Source of the DNA: Albimonas marina
GTDB taxonomy: Bacteria > Pseudomonadota > Alphaproteobacteria > Rhodobacterales > Rhodobacteraceae
Direction of reading: 5' to 3'
NCBI RefSeq assembly: GCF_029223255.1
Contig: NZ_JARHUC010000005.1
Coordinates: 124,001 to 188,000, forward strand
Length of the DNA: 64,000 nucleotides
Shown: piece after piece, positions 8,590 to 17,550 of the stretch
Numbering within the stretch: the stretch's first letter is position 1
Layout of the letters: each line of letters begins with the position of its first letter
Notes under the pieces: model-generated
Told to the model about the DNA's origin: nothing
Seen by the model: only the letters and a program-made list of their open reading frames with translations
The model's database searches: none
Position numbers and translations under genes: made by a program

Positions 8590-9813
8590 ATGTTCATCAA
8601 CGCCCTCGCCCGCGACCCCTCGCTGGAGTCCTTCCGGCAGGAGGTTCGCGATTTCTGCGCCGCCAACATCGGGCCCGAGCTTCGCCGCAAGCTCGACCTG
8701 GGCCAGCACCTGACCAAGGACGAGTATAACGGCTGGCTCCAGGCGCTGGGCGAGAAGGGCTGGCTGGCGGGCAACTGGCCCAAGGAGGCCGGGGGCCTGG
8801 GCTGGTCCGCCGAGGAGGCCGCGATCTTCCGCGAGGAGACCGGGCGCGCCGGCGCGCCCTGGCTGGTGCCCTTCGGCGTCACCATGGTCGGGCCCGTCAT
8901 CTACACCTTCGGCACGCCCGAGCAGAAGGCCCGGCACCTGCCCGGGATCGTGAAGAACACCACCTGGTGGTGCCAGGGCTATTCCGAGCCGGGCTCGGGG
9001 TCGGATCTGGCGTCGCTCCGCACCCGCGCCGTGAAGGGCGTGGACGACGCGGGCGAGCACTACATGGTGACCGGCCAGAAGATCTGGACCACGCTCGCCC
9101 ACTGGGCCGACTGGTGCTTCTGCCTGGTGCGCACCGACCCCGACGCGAAGCCCCAGAAGGGCATCAGCTTCCTGCTGATCGACATGAAGACGCCCGGCAT
9201 CACCGTGCGCCCGATCATCACGCTCGACATGGGCCACCACGTCAACGAGGTGTTCTTCGACAACGTCCGGGTGCCCGCCGAGAACCTGATCGGCGAGGAG
9301 AACAAGGGCTGGGACTACGCCAAGTTCCTGCTGGCGAACGAGCGGGTGGGCGTGGCCGAACTGGGCTCGATGGTGCGCTACCTCGACCAGCTCAAGGGCG
9401 TTCTGGCCCAGACGATGGAGGGGGGCCGGCCCCTGTCCGACTCCCCCGAGTTCCAGCGCCGCGTAGCGGAGCTGGAGGTGCAGTACGCGACGCTCGAGGC
9501 GCTGGTCGCCGACCAGCACGCCGCCCACCAGTCGGCCGCCGACCAGCCCAGCCTGATCGGGGCCGCGGCGCTGAAGATCCGCGGCTCGGAGCTTCAGCAG
9601 GCGATCCTGCAGTGCATGACCGACGCGCTCGCGCGCCACGGCCTCGCCTACCAGGCCGACGCGCTGGTGGCGGGCTGGAACGGCGAGCTGATGGGCCCCG
9701 CCGAGATGGCCGGGATCCTGGCCGAGCACCTGCACCGCCGGGCCGCCACGATCTACGGGGGCAGCTCCGAGATCCAGCGCAACATCATCGCCAAGGGCAC
9801 CCTGGGGCTCTGA
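8590..9813 (+). CDS. Acyl-CoA dehydrogenase, large subunit type (PimC-like)
   Basis: An FAD enzyme that introduces the alpha-beta double bond into an acyl-CoA. The 407-residue protein shows the ACAD N-terminal helical domain, the beta-domain flavin segments 'WCQGYSEPGSGSDLASL' and 'GQKIWTTLAHWADW', and the C-terminal 'TIYGGSSEIQRNIIA'. The position where medium-chain enzymes have the catalytic Glu (before GT/GS) is Gly, as in long-chain and isovaleryl types that use another Glu. It is followed 11 bases later by a shorter ACAD. That pairing, and the sequence style, resemble the PimC/PimD dicarboxyl-CoA dehydrogenase, so an unusual or dicarboxylic acyl substrate is possible. GGGAGGAGG precedes ATG 8590. 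Confidence 0.92.
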   Translation: MFINALARDPSLESFRQEVRDFCAANIGPELRRKLDLGQHLTKDEYNGWLQALGEKGWLAGNWPKEAGGLGWSAEEAAIFREETGRAGAPWLVPFGVTMVGPVIYTFGTPEQKARHLPGIVKNTTWWCQGYSEPGSGSDLASLRTRAVKGVDDAGEHYMVTGQKIWTTLAHWADWCFCLVRTDPDAKPQKGISFLLIDMKTPGITVRPIITLDMGHHVNEVFFDNVRVPAENLIGEENKGWDYAKFLLANERVGVAELGSMVRYLDQLKGVLAQTMEGGRPLSDSPEFQRRVAELEVQYATLEALVADQHAAHQSAADQPSLIGAAALKIRGSELQQAILQCMTDALARHGLAYQADALVAGWNGELMGPAEMAGILAEHLHRRAATIYGGSSEIQRNIIAKGTLGL

Positions 9814-9824
9814 GGGAGGGGACC

Positions 9825-10997
9825 ATGACCGCATTCTCCACCGAGGAGCGCCAGCTCCTGTCCGAGTCCGCCGAGGCCTGGTTCAAGGACCGCTACGGCC
9901 CCGAACATTCCAAGAAACTGACCCGCGAGACCGAGGACGGGTTCGGCCGCGAGGAATGGAAGACCTACGCCGAGATGGGCTGGCTGGGCCTGGCGATGCC
10001 CGAGGACGCCGGCGGCTCCGACGGCGGGCTGACGGAGCTGTCGATCCTGCTGGCCACCGCCGGCAAGCACCTGGCGGTCGAGCCGCTGCTCCCCACCCTG
10101 GTGCTGGGCGCCGGCGCGCTGGCGCAGATGGGCACGCCCGCCCAGCAGGAGACCCTTGGGAAGATCGCCGAGGGCGCCTGCCTGATGGCCTTCCTGCACG
10201 CCGAGCCCGCCTCGGGCTTCGCGCGCGACCATGTCGAGGCGGTGGCCTCCCGCTCGGGCGAGGGCTTCTCGCTGACCGGCGCCAAGACCTTCGCCATCGG
10301 CGCCCATGCGGCGGACCTGCTGGTGGTCTCGGCCCGGATCGGCGACGCCTCGGGCCCCGTGGGCCTGTTCCTGGTTCCGGGCAAGGCCGAGGGCGTGTCG
10401 CTGAACGCCTCGCCGGCCATGGACGGGCGCAAGGGCGCGGCGGCGACGTTCGAGGGCGTGTCGCTGGGCGCGGACGCCCTGCTGGGCGGGGCGGAGACCG
10501 ACCGGCTGGCGGCCATCGACGCCCTGCTCGACCGCGGCACGCTCGCGGCCTGCGCCGAGGCGGTGGGGGCGATGCATGCGGCCACGGCCACCACGCTCGA
10601 CTACCTCAAGCAGCGCAAGCAGTTCGGGCGCGCCCTGTCGGAGTTCCAGGTGATCCAGCACCGGCTCGTCGACATGAACATCCTGTGCGAGGAGACCCGC
10701 GCCGCCGTCCATTCCGCCCTGACCGCGGTGGACGAGGGCCGGGCCGACGCGCATCTGGCGGTGTGGCGGGCGAAGGTGCAATGCGCCCGCGCCTCGCGCT
10801 TCATCGGCGGGCAGGCGGTGCAGCTGCACGGCGGCATGGGCATGACCGACGAGCTGGCGGCGAGCCACTTCTACAAGCGCCTCTCGGTGACCGAGGCGCA
10901 GTTCGGCGACGGCGAATGGCACCTGCGCCGGCTGATCGCGGCGGGCGCCACGGCCCCCGCCTCGGCGGCGCTCGCCGCGGGCATGGCCGCGGGCTGA
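9825..10997 (+). CDS. Acyl-CoA dehydrogenase, small subunit type (PimD-like)
   Basis: A 390-residue ACAD paralogue that probably forms a heteromer with the preceding gene product. The N-terminal domain ('AEMGWLGLAMPEDAGG') and the C-terminal helices ('YLKQRKQFGRALSEFQVIQH', 'QLHGGMGMTDE') are clear. The mid-domain flavin loop 'GSGSD' is missing and the C-terminal 'YGGSSEI' segment is replaced by 'AQFGDGEWHLRRL'. Such degenerate partners are typical of two-gene ACADs. ATG 9825 follows GAGGGAGGGG. The gap of 11 bases to the large subunit supports co-transcription. The substrate is unknown. Confidence 0.9.
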   Translation: MTAFSTEERQLLSESAEAWFKDRYGPEHSKKLTRETEDGFGREEWKTYAEMGWLGLAMPEDAGGSDGGLTELSILLATAGKHLAVEPLLPTLVLGAGALAQMGTPAQQETLGKIAEGACLMAFLHAEPASGFARDHVEAVASRSGEGFSLTGAKTFAIGAHAADLLVVSARIGDASGPVGLFLVPGKAEGVSLNASPAMDGRKGAAATFEGVSLGADALLGGAETDRLAAIDALLDRGTLAACAEAVGAMHAATATTLDYLKQRKQFGRALSEFQVIQHRLVDMNILCEETRAAVHSALTAVDEGRADAHLAVWRAKVQCARASRFIGGQAVQLHGGMGMTDELAASHFYKRLSVTEAQFGDGEWHLRRLIAAGATAPASAALAAGMAAG

Positions 10998-11022
10998 TCC
11001 GCCCCTTCCCCCGAGCCTGACG

Positions 11023-11050
11023 CGCGGGCCGCCCATCGCGGCGGCCCGCG
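11023..11050. terminator. Perfect 11-bp GC hairpin after the ACAD pair
   Basis: CGCGGGCCGCC at 11023-11033 pairs with GGCGGCCCGCG at 11040-11050 across a 6-base loop. There is no T tract, so it is more likely an mRNA-stabilising or attenuating hairpin than a full terminator. Confidence 0.5.
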
Positions 11051-11079
11051 GCTTCCTCGCGCCCCGAAGGACCCTCGCG

Positions 11080-11928
11080 ATGACCGACGCCTACGAGACG
11101 ATCCGCTACGAGACCCCGGCGACGGGCGTGGCCCGCATCACCCTCGCCCGCCCCGAGATGCGCAACGCCCAGAACGAGACGCTGCTCTACGAGCTGGACG
11201 CGGCCTTCGACGCCGCCGCCCACGACCCGGCGGTGAAGGTGATCATCCTCGCGGGGGACGATCCGCATTTCTCCTCGGGCCACGACCTGAGCGGCGCCCG
11301 GGACATGACCCGCTTCACCCCCGTCACCTCCTGGGGCGGCGCCGCCGCGGAGGAGCCCGGCGTCGCCGGCCGCCAGGCGCGGGAGGAGGAGATCTACCTC
11401 GGCTTCTGCCGCCGCTGGCGGGATCTGCCGAAACCCACCATCGCGCAGGTGCAGGGCAAGGCCATCGCCGGGGGGCTGATGCTGGTCGCGGTGTGCGACC
11501 TGGTGGTGGCGAGCGAGGACGCGCAGTTCTCCGACCCCAGCGTCGCCTTCGGGGTGAACGGGGTCGAGTGGTTCTCCCACCCCTGGGACTTCGGCATCCG
11601 CAAGGCGAAGGAGATGCTGTTCACCGGCGCCGCCTTCTCCGCCGCCGAGGCCGAGCGGATGGGCTTCGTCAACAAGGTCGTCGCCCGCGACGCGCTGGAG
11701 GCGGAGACGCTGGCGCTGGCCGAGCGCATCGCCCAGCGGCCAGCCTTCGGCCTGCGGCTCGCCAAGCAGGCGATGAACCAGGCGCAGGACGCGCAGGGCT
11801 TCCAGACCGTGCAGGCGGCGGCGATGAGCCTCCACCAGATGGGCCACGCCCACAACCAGATCGTCCACGGCATGCTGGTCGACCCCAAGGGCGCCGAGAT
11901 CATCCGCCGGGAAGCCAAGGCGAAGTAG
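11080..11928 (+). CDS. Enoyl-CoA hydratase/isomerase family protein
   Basis: A 282-residue crotonase-fold protein that would act on the enoyl-CoA made by the dehydrogenase pair upstream. 'ARITLARPEMRNAQN' is the N-terminal strand. 'FSSGHDLSGA' carries the first oxyanion-hole region and 'KAIAGGLMLVAVCDLVVASE' the second. The usual GAGGTQ-like loop with the second catalytic acid is replaced by 'GVNGVEWFSHPWDFG', so the chemistry may not be simple hydration. ATG 11080 has AAGGA 8 bases upstream. It sits in the same orientation as the ACADs after an 82-base gap with a strong hairpin. Confidence 0.88.
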   Translation: MTDAYETIRYETPATGVARITLARPEMRNAQNETLLYELDAAFDAAAHDPAVKVIILAGDDPHFSSGHDLSGARDMTRFTPVTSWGGAAAEEPGVAGRQAREEEIYLGFCRRWRDLPKPTIAQVQGKAIAGGLMLVAVCDLVVASEDAQFSDPSVAFGVNGVEWFSHPWDFGIRKAKEMLFTGAAFSAAEAERMGFVNKVVARDALEAETLALAERIAQRPAFGLRLAKQAMNQAQDAQGFQTVQAAAMSLHQMGHAHNQIVHGMLVDPKGAEIIRREAKAK

Positions 11929-11934
11929 CGCCGC

Positions 11935-11990
11935 CGCGGCGGTTCCGACCGCCGCGCCTCGCAGCTTGGCGGCGGCTTTGGCCGCCAAGC
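11935..11990. promoter_or_regulatory. Two adjacent perfect stem-loops between crotonase genes
   Basis: The first hairpin pairs CGCGGCGGT (11935-11943) with ACCGCCGCG (11948-11956) around TCCG. The second pairs GCTTGGCGGC (11964-11973) with GCCGCCAAGC (11981-11990) around seven bases. Both are perfect; neither has a T tail. They may limit read-through into the second crotonase gene. Confidence 0.5.
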
Positions 11991-12075
11991 CTCGCCCCCT
12001 GGGCCCGCCTGCGCGCGCGCCGCGCCCCGGCGCGCCCCGCGACCGCCCTCCTCCTCTCCAGCGAAAGGCCCCGCC

Positions 12076-12909
12076 ATGCCCGTCTCCGGCCCCGACGTCC
12101 TTCTCGTCGACGATCCCCGCCCGAAGGTCCGCCGCCTGACCCTCAACCGCCCCGAGAAGCGCAACGCCCTGTCCAACGAGCTGCGCGGCCGGATCTTCGA
12201 GGAGCTGGAGCGCGCCGACCTCGACCCGGACGTCCACGTCACCGTGATCCGCGGCGCGGGCCCCAGCTTCTCGGCGGGCTACGACCTGTCGGCGGACAAC
12301 ACGCAAGGGCGGCCCTATCACACGGCCGCGGGCGGCAACGACTGGGCGCGCCACGTGGTCGAGGGCTGGTTCCGGGTCTGGGACCTGGCCAAGCCCGTGA
12401 TCGCCCAGGTGCACGGCCATTGCCTGGCGGGCGGGTCCGAGCTCGCGGCCGCCTGCGACGTGGTCTACGTGGCCGAGGACGCGCAGATCGGCTACCCGCC
12501 GACGCGGCTGATGTCGCCGCCGGACATGCAGTTCCACCCCTGGCTGCACGGGATGCGGCGGGCGATGGAGATGTACCTGACGGGCGACTCGATCTCGGGG
12601 CTCGAGGCGGTGTCGGACGGCTACGCCACCCGCGCCTTCCCGCTCGAGGCGCTGGAGGAGACGACGCTGGCCTTCGCCGAGCGCGCCGCCCTGGTGCCCC
12701 CGCAGATCCAGCAGTTCAACAAGCGCGCCGTGCACCGGCAGATGGAGGCGATGGGGATGCGCGCGGGCCTGCGGGCGGGAACCGAGATCCAGGCGCTGGC
12801 CTTCGCCTCGGAGGCGAGCCGCGCCTATCTCTCCCGCTTCCGCCGCGACGGCGCCAGCGTCGCCTCCCTGGTGCGCGAGCGCGACAAGCCCTTCGACCCC
12901 GACATCTGA
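12076..12909 (+). CDS. Enoyl-CoA hydratase/isomerase family protein
   Basis: A 277-residue crotonase-fold protein, last gene of the first acyl-CoA cluster. 'RRLTLNRPEKRNALSN' is the family's N-terminal strand, 'FSAGYDLSADN' the CoA-binding loop and 'GHCLAGGSELAAACDVVYVAE' the second oxyanion-hole segment. As in the preceding gene the loop that normally bears the second Glu is altered ('GYPPTRLMSPPDMQFHPWL'). The two may be paralogues with a shared, non-standard substrate. AAAGG lies 8 bases before ATG 12076. A large inverted repeat follows the stop. Confidence 0.88.
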   Translation: MPVSGPDVLLVDDPRPKVRRLTLNRPEKRNALSNELRGRIFEELERADLDPDVHVTVIRGAGPSFSAGYDLSADNTQGRPYHTAAGGNDWARHVVEGWFRVWDLAKPVIAQVHGHCLAGGSELAAACDVVYVAEDAQIGYPPTRLMSPPDMQFHPWLHGMRRAMEMYLTGDSISGLEAVSDGYATRAFPLEALEETTLAFAERAALVPPQIQQFNKRAVHRQMEAMGMRAGLRAGTEIQALAFASEASRAYLSRFRRDGASVASLVRERDKPFDPDI

Positions 12910-12963
12910 GCCCGCCGCCGCAGCACCAGGCGCCCCCGCGCGACGCCCGCAGGCCCGCGCGAA

Positions 12964-13127
12964 GCGCCTGTTCTTCGGAGCCGTCCGTCGCTGATGCCGT
13001 TAAGAGCGAGTCGGCGGGAGGGGTCAGGGATCGCGAAGCGACCCCGCGCAAGCGGGGCTTGTCCTTGACCCCTCCCGTCGACTCGCTCAGGCATCACCAG
13101 CGACGGACGGATCCGAAGGACAGGCGC
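12964..13127. repeat. 164-bp inverted repeat with ~67-bp arms (MITE-like or bidirectional terminator)
   Basis: The left arm (12964-13031) and right arm (13061-13127) are reverse complements over about 67 bases with a few mismatches and small indels. Both begin GCGCCTG, share CCGTCCGTCGCTG, then GAGCGAGTCG and CGGGAGGGGTCA. The 29-base centre folds into a second hairpin, CCCCGC-GCAA-GCGGGG (13042-13057), closed by a GNRA-type tetraloop. It lies between convergent genes. There is no transposase or obvious target duplication. It could be a MITE, a REP-like element, or a double-sided terminator. Confidence 0.85.
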
Positions 13128-13227
13128 GGCCCCTGTTCTTTGGTGAGCTCCCGAAGCGTCCTTCCGGGCGCGCAAGCGCCCCCGCGCAGCGGCCAGCCGA
13201 CGAGCCCCGCCTCGGAGGCCCCCCGTC

Positions 13228-15360
13228 TCAGCCCGCGCGCCGCACGATCAGCAGCGTGATGTCGTCCGACTGCTCCACGCCTTCCTCGAAGCTCTTCACC
13301 GTCTCCAGCATCGCCGCCGCCACCGCCTCGGGGTTCTGCCCGCCCAGCGGCGCGAGGCGTTCGACCAGGCGGTCCTCGCCGAACTGGTCGCCGCCGGCGT
13401 CGAAGGCCTCGGTCACGCCGTCGGTGTAGAGGACGAGGCTCTCGCCCGGGGCGAGGTCGAGGGCGAGCGTGGTGAACTCCAGCCCGTCGGCCACCGCCAC
13501 GGCCATGTCGCCGGTGGAGGGCACGAGGACCGCGCCGGCGGGACCGAGGCGCACCGGCGGCAGGTGGCCCGCGTTGACGATCTCGGCCCGGCCGGTGGCG
13601 GGGTCGAAGATGCCGAAGACCAGCGTCACGAACATCATGCGGTCGTTGTCGACGGCGAGCAGGTCGTTGAGCTGGCGCACGCATTGCGCGGGGTCGGGCT
13701 CGAAGAGAGCGATGGCCTTCAGCAGGGTGCGCGAGATCGCCATGAAGAAGGCCGCCGGCACGCCCTTGCCCGAGACGTCGGCGATCACGAAGACCAGCCG
13801 GCCGTCGGGCCGCTCGAAGAAGTCGTAGAAGTCGCCGCCGACCTCCTGCGCCGACTCCATCACCCCCTTCACCGCGTAGCCCGGCCGGTGGGCCATGTCC
13901 GCGGGCAGGACCGAGTGCTGGAGGTCGCGCGCGATCGCCAGCTCCTGCTGGAGGGAGGCGAGGCGGGTCTCGCGCACCAGCGCCTCGCGCAGGCGGGCGA
14001 CGAGTTCCGACAGGCGGCGGTGCTGGTCGACCACCCGGCCCGACATCTGCTGGAGGACCGCGGCGATGGGGCCGAGCTGGTCGTCCTCGCGGATCAGGCG
14101 GGCCATCGGGTCGGCGGGGGCCTCGGGCGCGGCGGGCTCGGGGGCGGGCGAGGCCTGCACCGGCGTCGGGCTTGCGGGCGCGCCGCCGCGGGTGGCGGCG
14201 ACGATGCGGCGGAGGTCGGCGAGCACCTCCTCGCGCGCGCCGGGCTCCAGCGTCTCGGCCAGCGCCTCCATCTGGCGGCGCACGAAGCGCTCCTGGCGGC
14301 GGCGCTGCAGCTCGCGCTGGCGGCGGGCGTCGTCGAGCGCGCGCAGGCTGCCGCGCAGGCGGGCGACGGCGGAGGCGATCTGGCCGATCTCGTCGTCGCC
14401 CCCGGCCGGCAGGCGGGCGGTCATGTCCCCGCGCGCCAGCGCGCCGAGCGTGCCGACCGCGCGTTGCAGGGGCGCGAAGCTGACCCGGAGATAGAGCCAC
14501 AGCCCCCCCACCGTCGCCAGCGCCACCGCCGCCATCACCACCAGCGTCGCGGCCGTCAGCCGGCCCAGCGCGCGCAGGCTGTCGGTGGCGTCCTGCACCG
14601 CCACCAGCAGCCCCGCCGTGCCCGAGGAGATGTCGGCGATGGGAATGGCGGTGACCGAGTAGAGCCGGTCGTCGAGCGGCGCCTGGCGCACCACGCCCTG
14701 GCGCTGGGGCAGCTCGACGCCCAGCGCGCGCCACAGGCGGGGGTCGGTGCCCTCGACCAGGCGGCCGCGGGTGGAGAGCAGGTAGCCCTCGGCCTGCATG
14801 GCCTGGGCGAAGTCCTGCAGGGGGCGGGCGGCGTTCACCCCCACCGCGATCACCGCGGGGGCGCCGTTCCAGGCCCCGAACTCGGCCGCCGAGATCACCC
14901 GGAACGCCCCCGGCGCGATCTGGCGCACGCCCCCCAGCGGGCGCCCGTTCAGGATCGCGCCGATGGTGGCGACGTCGAGCAGCGGCGGCGGCTCGGCCTG
15001 GGCGGCGGAGGCGTAGATCACCCGCCCCTGGGCGTCGAGGATCTGGAGGTCGGAGACCTCGTCCGCCATCAGCCGCGCGCGCATCAGGACCGAGCCGAGA
15101 CGGCGCAGGCGGGGGAGGTCGGCGGCGGCGGCGGCCTCCTGCACCGCGGCGTCGCCGGCGATGGCCTCGCGCAGCTCCGACAGGCGCAGGGTCTCGAGCT
15201 CGACGATCTTGCGCCACAGCGCGGCCTCGCCGGCGATGGCGACGCGGGTGTGGGGCTGGATGGCGAGGGACTCGCGCTGCAGGCCGATGGCGACGAGGGC
15301 GCCGAAGGCGAGCGCGAAGGCGAGGCTGACGATGATGGCGATGCGGGTGGAGAGAAGCAT
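13228..15360 (-). CDS. Membrane-bound SpoIIE/RsbU-type serine phosphatase with sensor and HAMP
   Basis: A 710-residue signalling protein. TM1 (about 8-26), a large periplasmic sensor (30-265) and TM2 (about 270-292) are followed by HAMP ('RVSFAPLQRAVGTLGALARG', about 293-345). A coiled-coil/linker region rich in Ala and Pro runs to about 480. The PP2C-SpoIIE domain (480-708) has all metal ligands: EVGGDFYD (506-513), DVSGKG (528-533), YTDGVTE (645-651), SDDITLL (698-704). It would dephosphorylate a STAS protein, such as the one at 25089-25427, upon a periplasmic signal. It is the last gene of a minus-strand operon and starts 3 bases after the HAMP-MFS gene ends. Confidence 0.95.
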   Translation of the reverse strand: MLLSTRIAIIVSLAFALAFGALVAIGLQRESLAIQPHTRVAIAGEAALWRKIVELETLRLSELREAIAGDAAVQEAAAAADLPRLRRLGSVLMRARLMADEVSDLQILDAQGRVIYASAAQAEPPPLLDVATIGAILNGRPLGGVRQIAPGAFRVISAAEFGAWNGAPAVIAVGVNAARPLQDFAQAMQAEGYLLSTRGRLVEGTDPRLWRALGVELPQRQGVVRQAPLDDRLYSVTAIPIADISSGTAGLLVAVQDATDSLRALGRLTAATLVVMAAVALATVGGLWLYLRVSFAPLQRAVGTLGALARGDMTARLPAGGDDEIGQIASAVARLRGSLRALDDARRQRELQRRRQERFVRRQMEALAETLEPGAREEVLADLRRIVAATRGGAPASPTPVQASPAPEPAAPEAPADPMARLIREDDQLGPIAAVLQQMSGRVVDQHRRLSELVARLREALVRETRLASLQQELAIARDLQHSVLPADMAHRPGYAVKGVMESAQEVGGDFYDFFERPDGRLVFVIADVSGKGVPAAFFMAISRTLLKAIALFEPDPAQCVRQLNDLLAVDNDRMMFVTLVFGIFDPATGRAEIVNAGHLPPVRLGPAGAVLVPSTGDMAVAVADGLEFTTLALDLAPGESLVLYTDGVTEAFDAGGDQFGEDRLVERLAPLGGQNPEAVAAAMLETVKSFEEGVEQSDDITLLIVRRAG

Positions 15361-15363
15361 GGC

Positions 15364-17550
15364 TCAGCCCTCCCGCCGGCGCAGGAGCAGGGCCGCAAGT
15401 AGGGCGAGGGCGGCGAAGACCAGCGTGGGCGCGCCCATCGGCGCCGCGAGCGCCCGGGCGAGGCCGGCGGCGGCGAGGCCCGCGGCCGCCCCCAGCGCAA
15501 GCGCGGCGAGCCCGCCGCGCCCGCCCCGCGCCGGCGCCGCCGCGCCCAGCGCCGCGCCCATGGCGAGGCTGGCGAGGAGGAGCGCGGCGAGGCTCGCCGC
15601 GGGGGAGGCGAGCGCCGCGGGGAGGTCGGCCGCGAGCATGGCGGGCGGCGCCGCGACGAGCTGCGCGAGCCCCGCGAGGCCCAGCGCCACGGCGCCGGCG
15701 GCGGTCGGCAGGCGCGGGGCGAGGAGGGCCGCGAGGCCGATCGCGGCCGCGAGGCCGCCTCCCGAGAGATAGTCGTCGTAGCCCGCCCCCAGCGGCAGCG
15801 CGACCAGCGCCGCGGCGGCGGCCGCCGCCGCCGCCATCGCCGCCAGCGCGCGCGTCGCCGGCGGCTCGGGCGCGTGCCGGGCGGGAGCCAGGCGGGCGGA
15901 GGGGGCGCCCGCGGCCAGCGCCGGCGTCGCCAGCAGCGCCGCGAGGCCGAGGGCGAGGAAGGCGGCGCGGCGACCGACCGCCTCGCCCAGCAGGCCGCCC
16001 AGCAGGGGGCCTGCGACGAGCGCCGCGAAGATCAGCAGGGCCCGCACCGCGCGCGGCGAGGCGGCGGGCGCGAAGGCCTTGGCCAGCGCCGCGCCCGCGA
16101 ACCCCGCGCCGAGGCCCGCGCCGAGGCGCAGCGCCGCGAAGAGCTCCCACGAGCGGCACCAGTAGGTGGCGGCGAGGCAGGCGCCGGTCAGCGCCAGCGC
16201 CAGCGCGCGCAGCAGCGCGACCCGGCCCGCCGCGCCCCGCCCGGCGAGGGCGCCGAGCAGCAGGGCCGCGAGCTCGATCAGCAGGGGGACCGCCGGTTGC
16301 CAGGCGGGCGAGGCCCACTCGGACCCGCGGTCGAGCGCGAAGTTCGCGACCAGCGGCGCCGCCCCCGTCCAGATCGCCAGCGTCAGCGCCAGCCGACAGG
16401 CGCCGGCGTCGGCGGCGGGGTCGAACGCGGGGGGGGCGGTCTCGGACGGCCGCGGCCCAAGCGCTGCGGGACCGGGGGCCGCGGCTTCGCGCACGGGCGG
16501 GCGGGACGCGGCCGGATCGTCGGCGTGCGGCTCGGCGAGGCTCGCCGAGACCACCGAGGCCGCGGCGGCCGGCGTGGCGGCCAGCAGCGCGGAGGGCATC
16601 GGCGCGGGGCGGGGTTGAGCGGATTGGGGCTGGGCCGGCTCGGGCGAGGGGAGCGACGGCTCGGCGGGAGATGAGACGGCCGGAGCGGCGGAGCCCGGCA
16701 CGGCGGCGCCCGGCGAGGCGAGGGCGCGGCGGGGGTCGAGCTCCTCCTCCTCCGTCGCGGGCAGGGTCCAGCGGGCGGCGACGGCGGCGAGCACCGGCTC
16801 GATCCGCCGGCCGAGGCTGCCGTCGAAGTCGATGGCGCGGATGGTGGCGGCGGCCTCCATCAGGCGCAGGCGCGCGGCCTGCACCCGCTCGACCTGGGCG
16901 CCCAGCGCCTCGGCGGCCTCGGCGAAGCGGCCGCGGGCGCCGGGGGGCGGGGCCTGCGCGAAATCGCCTTCGGCGGCGCGCTCGACCGCGCGGCGCAGGC
17001 GGCGGCGGGCGGGCGCCTGGGCGAGGCCGAGGAACCCCGCCGTCACCGCCCCCGCCGCGGCGCCGGCGAGCAGCGCGGTCAGCGTCAGCGCCGCGCGCAG
17101 GCGCGCCATCGCCTCGTCGAGCAGGGGCGAGGCGGCGGCGACCACCAGGGTCGCCTCGCCGGCGGCGCCGGAGATGGCGATGCGCTCGCCCTCCACCCGC
17201 TCGGCGGTGGCGGCGAGGGGGCGGCCGTCGGCGTCGAGCAGCGCCAGCGCCTGCACCTGGGGGGCGTCGCGGGCGATGCGCTCGAGATAGGGGGCGACGT
17301 CGGGCAGCCGCGCGAGCGGGATGCCGAGGTCGAGGGCGCGGGCGAACTGGCCGGCCACGGCCTGGCCCACCGCGACGGCGCCGGCCCGGGTGGAATCCGC
17401 GAGCGCGGGGACGGAGTAGGCGAGCCCCGCCCCCAGCATCAGCCGCCCCGCCAGCCCCACCGCGAGCGCGACCGCCAGCGCCACCACGAGCGCCGGCCCC
17501 CAGACCCGCCCGCGCGCCGCGCGCCCGGAGAGGAGGGCGGGCCGGCTCAT
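15364..17550 (-). CDS. Sensor-HAMP-MFS fusion protein, degenerate paralogue
   Basis: A 728-residue membrane protein of unusual build. TM1 (about 18-42), a periplasmic sensor (50-148) with DLGIPL (74-79) and DADG (106-109), TM2 (about 152-176), then a HAMP-like stretch with 'AVERAAEGDFAQ' (188-199) and helical residues to about 260. A Pro/Ala/Ser linker (265-380) follows, and about 390-724 is a multi-pass domain resembling MFS: RLGAGLGAG (475-483) as in TM4 and GPLLGGLLGE (514-523) as the motif C Gly-Pro-Gly-Gly of TM5. The motif A loop is degraded to 'LAGRGAAGR', so transport activity is doubtful. Its start overlaps the stop of an 82-codon frame (ATGA). A better preserved paralogue is at 19824-21839. 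Confidence 0.85.
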   Translation of the reverse strand: MSRPALLSGRAARGRVWGPALVVALAVALAVGLAGRLMLGAGLAYSVPALADSTRAGAVAVGQAVAGQFARALDLGIPLARLPDVAPYLERIARDAPQVQALALLDADGRPLAATAERVEGERIAISGAAGEATLVVAAASPLLDEAMARLRAALTLTALLAGAAAGAVTAGFLGLAQAPARRRLRRAVERAAEGDFAQAPPPGARGRFAEAAEALGAQVERVQAARLRLMEAAATIRAIDFDGSLGRRIEPVLAAVAARWTLPATEEEELDPRRALASPGAAVPGSAAPAVSSPAEPSLPSPEPAQPQSAQPRPAPMPSALLAATPAAAASVVSASLAEPHADDPAASRPPVREAAAPGPAALGPRPSETAPPAFDPAADAGACRLALTLAIWTGAAPLVANFALDRGSEWASPAWQPAVPLLIELAALLLGALAGRGAAGRVALLRALALALTGACLAATYWCRSWELFAALRLGAGLGAGFAGAALAKAFAPAASPRAVRALLIFAALVAGPLLGGLLGEAVGRRAAFLALGLAALLATPALAAGAPSARLAPARHAPEPPATRALAAMAAAAAAAAALVALPLGAGYDDYLSGGGLAAAIGLAALLAPRLPTAAGAVALGLAGLAQLVAAPPAMLAADLPAALASPAASLAALLLASLAMGAALGAAAPARGGRGGLAALALGAAAGLAAAGLARALAAPMGAPTLVFAALALLAALLLRRREG

